The notes beneath the pieces are model-generated. The model made no database searches and was not told where the DNA came from. It was given only the letters and a program-made list of their open reading frames with translations. A stretch of DNA of 14,985 nucleotides. Origin: CAIWXH01 sp964555675 (GTDB lineage Bacteria > Chloroflexota > Chloroflexia > Chloroflexales > Chloroflexaceae). The stretch covers positions 1 through 14,985 of the forward strand of contig CAZKTU010000161.1 of assembly GCA_964555675.1 (NCBI GenBank), read 5' to 3'. Position numbers and translations under genes: made by a program. Shown one piece after another: positions 1-6,218 of the stretch. Each line of letters starts with the position of its first letter. Within the stretch, counting starts at the first letter, position 1.

Positions 1-1130
1 TCGACGAAGGCGCCGAAGGGCGCGATACCGCTGACCGTCCCCTCGAGGATCTGGCCGGTCTCGAGGCCCTGCATCTTCTGGGTGCGCTGGGCGCGGCGCA
101 GGCTCAGGCTAATGCGGGTACCCTCGGGGTCGACCTCGAGCACCTTGAACTGGAAGCGATCGCCGACCTTGACGGCGTCCTCGGGCTTCTCGACGCGGCC
201 CTCGGCCAGCTCGCTGACGTGGATGAGGCCGTCCTTGCCGACGCCGATATCGGCGAAGGCCCCGAAGGGGGCGTAGCCGGTGATCACGCCGTCGACCACA
301 TCGCCGACCCGCATCGCCGACAGACGATCCTTATCGATCTCGGCGCGCTTGGGGCGACCACCGCCGCCGCCGCCGCTGCCGCCGCGGCTGGCGCGCGCAC
401 CCTCGCCGCGCTCCTTCTCACCGCTGCCCGAGCGCATGGTCAGGCTGATGCGGCGAGCGTCCGGGTCGACGCTCTTGATGCGCACCTTGACCGTATCGCC
501 GATCTGCACCACATCGGACGGGGTGTCGATGCGGGTGTCGCTCATCTCGGAGATATGGACGAGGCCGTCGCGGCCCACGCCAATATCGACGAAGACGCCA
601 TAGAGCGCGATCGAGGTGACGCGACCCTCGAGCTCCATCCCGGGCTGCAGGTCCTTGAGCTTGCGCGGGCGCGAGCCATCCTCGGCGACGGGCGTGAAGC
701 TGGCGCCCTCGGCCTCGGCCTTCGCCTCGCCCTCGGCGGGCGGGTTGACGAGGCCGAGCCGGGGGGCGGCGGCCTCCTCGGGGGCGGCCTCGGCGCCAGG
801 AGTCTCCTCAGGGGAGACCTCGGCGGCCGGGGCCTCGTCGGTGGCGGCGACAACGGCGGCGATCGGCGCAGCCGGCGTCTCGGGGGCGGCCTCGGGGGCG
901 GCCTCCTCGGCGGGCTGCTCGGGGGCGGCGTCAGCGGGCTCAGGCTCCGCCGCCTGGGCGACGGGCTCTTCAGCCGCCGGCTCAGGGGTAGGCTGGGCCG
1001 CGGGCTCAGCCTGCGCCGTGAGCTCCGGCGTGGCCGCCGCGTCCTGAGCCGCCGGAGCGTCCGCTGCGTCGAGCAGCGTGTCAAGCAGCTCGCTCTCGGC
1101 GGACTCGTTCCTACGTACCTGGTCGGTCAT
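1..1130 (-). CDS. S1-domain RNA-binding protein (ribosomal protein S1-like), 3' end outside window
   Basis: About 376 codons are visible and the gene continues past the left edge. Residues 1 to about 150 are a low-complexity Ala/Glu/Pro-rich tail with repeats such as PEAAPE, probably disordered. Two full S1 (OB-fold) domains follow at about 155-232 (PGMELEGRVTSIALYGVFVD, then GLVHISE) and 272-345 (VGDVVDGVITGYAPFGAFAD, then GLIHVSE). A third begins at about 356 and is cut. A Gly/Arg-rich linker with six Gly in a row separates the first two. S1 domains bind single-stranded RNA, and such proteins help mRNA engage the ribosome. Two in-frame ATGs exist, at 1139 and 1130. AGGAGG at 1146-1141 is 1 nt from the first but 10 nt from the second, so I chose 1130. 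It lies 32 bp after the chelatase gene and is probably cotranscribed with it. Whether it is true ribosomal S1 or a paralogue cannot be decided here. Confidence 0.85.
   Translation of the reverse strand, partial: MTDQVRRNESAESELLDTLLDAADAPAAQDAAATPELTAQAEPAAQPTPEPAAEEPVAQAAEPEPADAAPEQPAEEAAPEAAPETPAAPIAAVVAATDEAPAAEVSPEETPGAEAAPEEAAAPRLGLVNPPAEGEAKAEAEGASFTPVAEDGSRPRKLKDLQPGMELEGRVTSIALYGVFVDIGVGRDGLVHISEMSDTRIDTPSDVVQIGDTVKVRIKSVDPDARRISLTMRSGSGEKERGEGARASRGGSGGGGGGRPKRAEIDKDRLSAMRVGDVVDGVITGYAPFGAFADIGVGKDGLIHVSELAEGRVEKPEDAVKVGDRFQFKVLEVDPEGTRISLSLRRAQRTQKMQGLETGQILEGTVSGIAPFGAFV
778..930 (-). repeat. Short GC-rich direct repeats inside the S1-protein gene
   Basis: The plus-strand 12-mer TCGGGGGCGGCC occurs at 778-789, 880-891 and 892-903, and an 11/12 copy lies at 919-930. 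On the coding strand it encodes parts of the Glu-Ala-Ala-Pro-Glu tail. Two copies are in direct tandem. The length is a multiple of three, so gain or loss of copies keeps the frame. Confidence 0.6.
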
Positions 1131-1162
1131 CTCCTCCATCCCTCCTGTGTTGCGGTCTCTGA

Positions 1163-3241
1163 TTACTGCTGCATCTGGCGGCGCACTGCCTGTACCAGGC
1201 CATCGTCACTCAGATCTTCGAGCCGATAGTATGACCCCTTGAGGTGCTCGGCCAGCCGGCGTGAGAGCCCGCGCTCGAAGCTCGGGTGCTCGGTGTCGAT
1301 CACGATCGCGCGGATATCGCGCCCCGCGATCAGGTCAGCGATCTGGTAGGCTTCCTGCTGGGGAGGCAGGCTGCTGATCGCCACATTGGCCTGGCCATCG
1401 GTGAGCAGCACCATAAGAGGAAGGATCTCCTCGTCTTGGCGCCGCGCCTTCTCAAGGAGCTCAAACGCTGTGAGCATACCTCGTGCCAGCGGCGTTTTGC
1501 CGCCGGTAGGCATCGTCTGGAGCCGCTTCTGAGCCAGCTCGACGCTGTTGGTGAGCGGCAGCAGCACCCGCGCGTAGTCGCGCTGGAAGCTGACGAGCCC
1601 CACCCGGTCGCGACGCTGGTAGGCGTCGCGCAGCAGCGAGAGGACAGCGGCCTTGGTCGCCTGCATGCGCTCCTCGGCGGCCATACTCCAGCTGGCGTCT
1701 ACGACAAAGCAGACGGCGTTGCGCGTGCGCCGCACCCGCACCTTCTGGCGCAGGTCGCTCCGCTGGAGCAGCACCTTCGGGCGGCGCCGGTGCGGCACGG
1801 CGATGGTGTGGGCCAGCTCGTCGCGGCGCTTGCGCTGATAGACCGCGGCCTCGCGCAGGGTGGCGTCGAGGGCCAAGTCGGTCACCCGGGCGACGCGCTG
1901 ACTCTTGATATAGCGACCTTGCTTACGGGTTGTACGGGTGCGGGTGCGCTTGCCGGGCGAGCGGCGCTGCTGGCGGTCGCCCTGGCCCTCGAGGCGCCGG
2001 GTGCGAAACATCTGGTCGGCATCAAACTGCTTGCCGCCCGTGTTCTTGTCGTTGGGCTGACCGCTCTGGTCAGCGTTGCCGGGGCTGCCAATCGGGGTCA
2101 CCTGGCCGCCGCTGCTGTTCTCATCGCCACCCTCGCCGCTCTCGCTCGTATCGCCTACATCAGCCTTTTTTTTTACATCCTCGCTCGCGGCGCTGTCGGC
2201 GGACTTGCCGCTACGCTCGAGAATTGCGGCAACACGTTGTTCGTCGAGCTTGATCTCGGCGAAGGGCTGGCGCCGCATACGGTGCGGCAAGGCCAACTCG
2301 GCGGCGATGCGGATATCCTCGACGGCCAGGCGGGTGCGCCCGCTCCAGGCGGCGTGGGTGCGCGCCGTCTCGAGAATGGTCAGGTCGGCGCGGTGGCCGT
2401 CGACCCCGAGCTCGATGCACAGGCTGGCCACGGCGGCCATGTCCGAGCCGTCCATGGTCACGATGGAGAGCAACTCGCGGGCGGCGACGATGCGCGCGGC
2501 GAGCTCGTCCTCGGCGGGGCGCCAGGCGGCCATGAAGGCCTGGGGGTCGCCCTCGTAGCCGAGGCGGCGCTCGATCACCGCGACGCGCGAGGCGACATCG
2601 GTGAGGCCCGCGACCTCGACGGCGAGGCCGAAGCGGTCGAGGAGCTGGGGCCGCAGCTCGCCCTCTTCGGGGTTCATGGTGCCGACCAGGATAAAGCGCG
2701 AGGGGTGCGAAATACTCACGCCCTCGCGTTCAACCGTATTAACCCCCATCGCGGCGGCGTCGAGCAGGAGATCAACGAGGTGATCGTCGAGCAGGTTGAC
2801 CTCATCGACATACAGCAGGCCCCGGTTGACCTGGGCGAGCAGCCCCGGCTCGAAGCGGCGCTGGCCCTCGGTGATGGCGTGCTCGAGGTCGAGCGAGCCC
2901 ACCACGCGATCCTCGGAGGCCGAGACGGGCAACTCGACAAGGCGCGTGGCGCGAGCATGGGTCGGCAGCGGCCCGAGGGCGGCGCGACCCTGACAGCTGG
3001 CGCAGAGGCCGGCCGGACGATCGGCCTGACAGGAGTAGGGGCAGCCGTCGACGACGGCGATCGTGGGCAGGAGGCGGGCGAGACCGCGGACGGCTGTCGA
3101 CTTGGCAGTGCCCTTTTCGCCGCGGATGAGGACCCCGCCGACGCGCGAGTTGATCGCGTTGAGGATAAGGGCGCGCTTCAGCCGCTCTTGGCCGACGATC
3201 GCGGTGAATGGATAGACTGGGCGCAGAACCGAGGTGCTCAC
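1163..3241 (-). CDS. Magnesium/cobalt chelatase-type AAA+ and VWA subunit (BchD/ChlD family)
   Basis: This is a two-part ATPase subunit of the class that drives Mg or Co insertion into tetrapyrroles with a large BchH or CobN partner. From a GTG at 3241 it is 692 aa. The AAA+ half has Walker A GEKGTAKST (41-49), Walker B LLYVDEVNLLD (about 142-152) and GTMNPEEGELRPQLLDRFG (about 187-205). An insertion carries four cysteines (C67, C71, C80, C83). An acidic, Gly/Ser-rich then basic linker spans about 350-450. The VWA half has the metal-site motif DASWS (515-519), TGGKTPLARG and LLTDGQ. The GTG at 3241 puts ten residues before YPFTAIVGQ, as usual for the family. A GTG at 3265 would give 700 aa but lacks a ribosome site. 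The ATPase motifs are intact, unlike many stand-alone BchD proteins, so this resembles the fused cobaltochelatase-like form. No large-subunit gene is nearby, so the metal is undecided. A nine-A run lies in the linker (separate entry). Confidence 0.88.
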   Translation of the reverse strand: MSTSVLRPVYPFTAIVGQERLKRALILNAINSRVGGVLIRGEKGTAKSTAVRGLARLLPTIAVVDGCPYSCQADRPAGLCASCQGRAALGPLPTHARATRLVELPVSASEDRVVGSLDLEHAITEGQRRFEPGLLAQVNRGLLYVDEVNLLDDHLVDLLLDAAAMGVNTVEREGVSISHPSRFILVGTMNPEEGELRPQLLDRFGLAVEVAGLTDVASRVAVIERRLGYEGDPQAFMAAWRPAEDELAARIVAARELLSIVTMDGSDMAAVASLCIELGVDGHRADLTILETARTHAAWSGRTRLAVEDIRIAAELALPHRMRRQPFAEIKLDEQRVAAILERSGKSADSAASEDVKKKADVGDTSESGEGGDENSSGGQVTPIGSPGNADQSGQPNDKNTGGKQFDADQMFRTRRLEGQGDRQQRRSPGKRTRTRTTRKQGRYIKSQRVARVTDLALDATLREAAVYQRKRRDELAHTIAVPHRRRPKVLLQRSDLRQKVRVRRTRNAVCFVVDASWSMAAEERMQATKAAVLSLLRDAYQRRDRVGLVSFQRDYARVLLPLTNSVELAQKRLQTMPTGGKTPLARGMLTAFELLEKARRQDEEILPLMVLLTDGQANVAISSLPPQQEAYQIADLIAGRDIRAIVIDTEHPSFERGLSRRLAEHLKGSYYRLEDLSDDGLVQAVRRQMQQ
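2165..2174 (-). other. Candidate frameshift site: A9 run with in-register A AAA AAG heptamer
   Basis: The coding strand reads GTA AAA AAA AAG GCT GAT at codons 356-361 of the chelatase gene, between the AAA+ and VWA halves. The last seven bases of the run plus G form A AAA AAG in the register that promotes -1 ribosomal frameshifting in E. coli dnaX. A run of nine A also permits RNA polymerase slippage, as in Thermus dnaX. After a -1 shift (or one extra A) the next codons are GGC TGA. After a +1 shift (or one A lost) they are AGG CTG ATG TAG. Either gives a 360-361 aa AAA+ protein. A GAGGA at 2182-2178 lies 6 nt before the heptamer and could act as an internal Shine-Dalgarno stimulator. I saw no convincing downstream stem-loop. 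The site is clear in the sequence; its function is inferred. Confidence 0.5.
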
Positions 3242-3406
3242 AACAATAAAAATCTTCCAGCTCACTGGGAGCCAGAAGTCCTAGCAGCAGCGCCGGTATC
3301 GAGCTCGTGGACGAACCATACCAACGACGTTCAACCGCCCGACGTACCTAGCCGCCCGAATTGTTTACACGCCGACGCTCAGGGGTGTCAGCTCACGGCG
3401 GTGCTT

Positions 3407-3435
3407 ATTGTCGCACACACACGCGAAAAAGTCAA
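3407..3435 (-). promoter_or_regulatory. Candidate sigma70-type promoter for chelatase and S1 genes
   Basis: On the minus strand TTGACT (3435-3430, 5/6 match to the -35 consensus) is followed by a 17-bp spacer and GACAAT (3412-3407, 4/6 match to the -10 consensus). It would start transcription near 3400 and leave a leader of about 160 nt before the GTG at 3241. The -10 is imperfect, so this is a moderate call. Confidence 0.35.
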
Positions 3436-3478
3436 ATACTCATCAGCTCACTATCAGGAATGCCGCCCGGGCCGGCTA

Positions 3479-3487
3479 TGGTATAAG
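3479..3487 (+). promoter_or_regulatory. Weaker extended -10 element upstream of mreB
   Basis: TGGTATAAG has the TG of an extended -10 and a 5/6 match to TATAAT (3482-3487). No -35 is seen at the expected spacing. It lies 60 bp upstream of a better element and may be a second start site or chance. Confidence 0.25.
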
Positions 3488-3538
3488 AAGTGGTAGAGAG
3501 CGGAGCGCCATCAGACGCCCCGCCCCCGCGGCGGTCTA

Positions 3539-3547
3539 TGCTATAAT
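3539..3547 (+). promoter_or_regulatory. Extended -10 promoter element for the mre cluster
   Basis: TGCTATAAT is a perfect TATAAT (3542-3547) with an upstream TG dinucleotide, in a GC-rich region where such a match stands out. No recognisable -35 lies 16-18 bp upstream, which fits an extended -10 promoter. Transcription would begin near 3554, giving an mreB leader of about 105 nt. Confidence 0.55.
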
Positions 3548-3585
3548 CAGGCGCCGAGACGTGTCTGGGAGCTTTGGCGCCCCTG
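3548..3585 (+). other. Inverted repeat in the mreB leader
   Basis: CAGGCGCC at 3548-3555 is matched by GGCGCC at 3576-3581, then CC and CTG (3583-3585), so a stem of CAG plus GGCGCC with a bulge can form. Within the loop AGAC and GTCT can pair as well. It begins at the predicted transcription start, so it could be an operator or a 5'-end hairpin. Confidence 0.25.
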
Positions 3586-3658
3586 ACGATACGTGTGCGC
3601 TCGCCGAGGGCCTTACCCTCACCTTACCCCCTGTTTGGGCTGTCGACCGGAGCAGAAC

Positions 3659-4738
3659 GTGGGCTTTAACCCAATCAACTCGCTGTTTGGCGCCTTTAGC
3701 CGCGACCTGGGCATCGACCTGGGCACGGCGAACACCCTCGTGCATGTGCGCGGCAAAGGCATCGTGATCAGCGAGCCATCGGTGGTCGCGATTGACGCGA
3801 AGACCAAGCAGGTCCACGCCGTCGGCGCCGAGGCCAAGGCGATGGTCGGCAAGACGCCGGCGAATATTGTGGCCGTACGCCCGCTCAAAGACGGCGTGAT
3901 CGCCGACTTCGACGTGGTCGAAAAGATGCTGGCCTACTTCATCAAGAAGGCCCACGCCTACTCGGCTGTGCGGCTGATGGACCCGCGCCCTCGGGTGGTG
4001 GTGGGCGTCCCCTCGGGCGTGACCGAGGTCGAGCGCCGCGCCGCCCGCGACGCCACGCTCAACGCGAAGGCCCGCGAGGCCTACGTGGTCGAAGAGCCGA
4101 TGGCCGCCGCAATTGGGGCCGGCCTGCCCGTCGACGAGCCAATCGGCAGTATGATCGTCGATGTGGGCGGCGGAACGACCGAGGTGGCGGTGATCTCGCT
4201 CGGCGGGATCGTGATCAACCACTCGATCCGCACCGCCGGCGACGAGATCGACGAGGCGATTATGCAGTTCGCCCGCCGCGAGTACAACCTCTTGATCGGC
4301 GAGCGCATGGCCGAGCGGGCCAAGATCGCCGCGGGCTCGGCCTACCCCCTCGAGGAGGAGATCAAGGTCGTGCTGCGCGGCCGCGACCTGCTCACCGGCC
4401 TGCCCAAGGCGGTGGAGGTCAGTTCGGTCGAGATCCGCGAGGGCATCTCGGGCCCGGTCAATGCGATCATCCAGGAGGTGCGCCTGGCCCTCGAGGAGAC
4501 GCCCCCCGAGCTGGTGGCCGATATTATGGAGCACGGCATCACCCTCGCCGGGGGCGGCTCGCTGCTCCACGGCCTCGACAAGCGCATCTCGGCCGAGACC
4601 AAGATGCCGGTCCATATTGCCGAGGACCCGCTCTCGTGCGTGGCCCGCGGCGCGGGCAAGATGGTCGAGAATTTCGAGAATAAGGTCTACCAGGATATCC
4701 TGACCCGTACCCAGAACCTCCGGCGAGCCAGGCTCTAG
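3659..4738 (+). CDS. mreB: Rod-shape-determining protein MreB (bacterial actin)
   Basis: A 359-aa actin-family ATPase that polymerises under the membrane and guides lateral peptidoglycan synthesis with MreC, MreD, PBP2 and usually RodA. Actin-fold motifs are in order: phosphate-1 GIDLGTANT (18-26), connect-1 region VVGVPSG (114-120), phosphate-2 IVDVGGGTTE (166-175), ERAKIAAGSA (219-228), and adenosine motif AGGGSLLHG (297-305). Length and motifs match MreB throughout with no defect. I chose the GTG at 3659: it gives the usual MGFNPINSLFG N-terminus, and GGAG at 3649-3652 lies 6 nt upstream. In-frame sequence from 3593 would add 22 residues unlike any MreB start. The first residues may form a membrane-binding helix. 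It is first in the cluster, behind the extended -10 at 3539-3547. Confidence 0.97.
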   Translation: MGFNPINSLFGAFSRDLGIDLGTANTLVHVRGKGIVISEPSVVAIDAKTKQVHAVGAEAKAMVGKTPANIVAVRPLKDGVIADFDVVEKMLAYFIKKAHAYSAVRLMDPRPRVVVGVPSGVTEVERRAARDATLNAKAREAYVVEEPMAAAIGAGLPVDEPIGSMIVDVGGGTTEVAVISLGGIVINHSIRTAGDEIDEAIMQFARREYNLLIGERMAERAKIAAGSAYPLEEEIKVVLRGRDLLTGLPKAVEVSSVEIREGISGPVNAIIQEVRLALEETPPELVADIMEHGITLAGGGSLLHGLDKRISAETKMPVHIAEDPLSCVARGAGKMVENFENKVYQDILTRTQNLRRARL

Positions 4739-4749
4739 CCGGGCGCCGG

Positions 4750-4767
4750 GGCTGAGCACGCTCAGCC
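4750..4767 (+). other. Hairpin between mreB and mreC
   Basis: GGCTGAG and CTCAGCC form a perfect 7-bp stem around a CACG loop in the 56-nt spacer, 12 nt after the mreB stop. An alternative pairing GGGGC (4748-4752) with GCCCC (4773-4777) overlaps it. There is no T-run, so it is not a standard terminator. It may protect the mreB message end or thin read-through into mreC. Confidence 0.4.
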
Positions 4768-4794
4768 GCGAGGCCCCAGGCCCAGCGACACCCT

Positions 4795-5703
4795 ATGCGC
4801 GACTTCCTCGACGAACGACCGATCAAACTACGGCGCGAGCGCTCGTCATCTCCGGCGAGCGGTCGGCCGTTTTTGCTTGCGGTGGTCCTCTGCCTGGCGG
4901 CGGGGCTGCTGCTGATCCTCGACCGTCAGGGCCTGCTGGCCCCCGCGCGGGCCACCCTCGACCTGGCCGTCGCCCCCGTGGCCGGCCGCCTGACCGCCCT
5001 GCGGGACGGCGTCGACGAGCTGGCCGCGGCCCCACGGGGCGAGGCGGCCCTGCAGGCGCGCATCGAAGAGCTCGAGCGCGAGAACAGCCATCTGAACAAC
5101 GAGCTGCTGCGCCTGGAGCGAGCCCAGGTCGAGAATGTCTTCTTGCGCCAGCAGCTCGAGATCCAGCGCGAGCGGCCGTGGCGGCTGCTCGGGGCCGAGG
5201 TGACGGTACGTTCGCCCGACGCCGGCCGGCGCGTGATGCTGCTGGCCCGCGGCGCCGATGACGGCCTGCGCCCGGGCATGGCGGTCCTCGGCCAGTTGCC
5301 CGGCGGCCCCGCCGCCCTGGTCGGCATCGTCGAGTCGGCGGGCCCGCGCACCGCAGAGGTGCTGCTGATCACCGACATCGGCAGCCAGATCAGCGGCCGA
5401 GTCATCCACGAGAGCCGGGCCGCCGTGGGCCTGGTGCAGGGCCAGTGGCAGCGCGGCTCGCGCCTGCGCCTCGAGCAGATCGACCGCGCGGCCCCGATCG
5501 CCGCCGGCGACCCCGTGGTCACGGCCGGGCTCACAGCGGCCCTCAACCTGCCCCTCGACCTCGCCGCCGTGCCCGCCGACATCCCGATCGGCAGCGTCGA
5601 GCTGGTCGGCGCGAGCGAGCAATACCAGCACGCCGAGCTACGACCATTCGTCGACCCAGATCAGGTGAGCTACGTTTGGGTGATTCTCAGCCAAGACGAC
5701 TAG
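4795..5703 (+). CDS. mreC: Rod-shape-determining protein MreC
   Basis: A 302-aa membrane-anchored scaffold of the elongasome, which links MreB inside the cell to PBP2 outside. Layout: a short basic cytoplasmic tail; a transmembrane segment at about 26-42 (LLAVVLCLAAGLLLIL); a coiled coil at about 83-124 (LQARIEELERENSHLNNELL onward); and the beta-rich MreC domain from about 130, including LLITDIGSQISGRV, AAVGLVQGQ and DPVVTAGLTA. Length and order fit MreC. The ATG at 4795 is the only sensible start, but I see no good Shine-Dalgarno before it, unlike mreB and minD. That fits lower translation of MreC than MreB. The last 28 nt overlap mreD. The N-terminus, MRDFLDERPIKLRRER, is charged and not a cleaved signal. 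Confidence 0.93.
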   Translation: MRDFLDERPIKLRRERSSSPASGRPFLLAVVLCLAAGLLLILDRQGLLAPARATLDLAVAPVAGRLTALRDGVDELAAAPRGEAALQARIEELERENSHLNNELLRLERAQVENVFLRQQLEIQRERPWRLLGAEVTVRSPDAGRRVMLLARGADDGLRPGMAVLGQLPGGPAALVGIVESAGPRTAEVLLITDIGSQISGRVIHESRAAVGLVQGQWQRGSRLRLEQIDRAAPIAAGDPVVTAGLTAALNLPLDLAAVPADIPIGSVELVGASEQYQHAELRPFVDPDQVSYVWVILSQDD

Positions 5704-6209
5704 AGGAGGCCCTCGCCCAGGAGGCCGGCCGCATCCTCGCCCTCGCCGCCCTGGCCATCGTCCAGGTCACGCTGCTCGCCACCCCCCTCGGCTTCTCGGC
5801 GCCCCTGGTGCTGGTGGCGGTCATCTGCCGAACCCTGATCGGCATGGGCTCGGCCTTCCCCGACCTCGGCCTCAGTCGGGCTTTGCGCTGGGCCCTGTAT
5901 GGCGGCCTGACCCTCGACCTGCTGACCGGGACGCCCCTGGGCACCCACGCCCTGGCCCTGCTGCTCGCCGCCCTGGCTGTGGCCCTGGCGACCCGCCGCT
6001 TGCGGGTAGAGCGGCCGGCGGTGCCCCTGATGGCGGTCCTGCTCGCGGCCCTGATCTATGAGGCGACCCTGGCCCTGCTGACCCAGCCCGGCCCGATCGA
6101 GTGGCTCAGCTACGCCCAGGTGGTGATCCTGCCCGCAGTGCTCGTGGCCCTGATCCCGGCCCTGCCGATCTTTTTCCTGCTCCGCTGGATCCTGCGGAGC
6201 CAGCTCTAG
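5676..6209 (+). CDS. mreD: Rod-shape-determining protein MreD
   Basis: A 177-aa, very hydrophobic integral membrane protein of the elongasome. About five membrane segments can be drawn. The stretch GGLTLDLLTGTPLGTHALAL is the typical MreD signature. There is no ATG or GTG in frame near the expected start. A TTG at 5676 is preceded by AGGTGAG (5663-5669), a strong anti-16S match 6 nt away, and gives the N-terminus (M)GDSQPRRLEEAL. The start therefore lies inside mreC and overlaps its stop by 28 nt, which points to translational coupling. A later GAGGAGG at 5702-5708 is not followed by a usable start codon. The open frame upstream of 5676 reads as Arg/Pro-rich out-of-frame mreC and is not part of the protein. 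Confidence 0.88.
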   Translation: MGDSQPRRLEEALAQEAGRILALAALAIVQVTLLATPLGFSAPLVLVAVICRTLIGMGSAFPDLGLSRALRWALYGGLTLDLLTGTPLGTHALALLLAALAVALATRRLRVERPAVPLMAVLLAALIYEATLALLTQPGPIEWLSYAQVVILPAVLVALIPALPIFFLLRWILRSQL

Positions 6210-6218
6210 GTAGATCTT

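Larger units (their letters stand above)
3242..3658. other. 417-bp divergent intergenic region between chelatase and mreB
   Basis: No convincing protein or RNA gene is visible here. The region is less GC-rich than its neighbours around 3400-3490. It carries one candidate minus-strand promoter, two plus-strand -10 elements, and a small inverted repeat just downstream of the better plus-strand -10. These are listed separately. Confidence 0.6.

Noticed and set aside
219..1229. Plus-strand open frame rich in Gly, Ala, Leu and Arg
   Set aside because: It lies opposite the S1-domain protein; its composition is the complement of the repeated S1-gene codons.
1286..3496. Long plus-strand open frame of 736 codons opposite the chelatase gene
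   Set aside because: It is a shadow frame. The minus strand has intact Walker and MIDAS motifs, and the plus-strand product has no recognisable domain.
3242..3658. A small RNA or leader peptide in the divergent region
   Set aside because: No ribosome site with a plausible short open frame, and no strong terminator hairpin with a T-run, could be found.
3536..4759. Minus-strand open frame of 407 codons opposite mreB
   Set aside because: It is a shadow of mreB, caused by high GC and few stop codons in the antisense frame.
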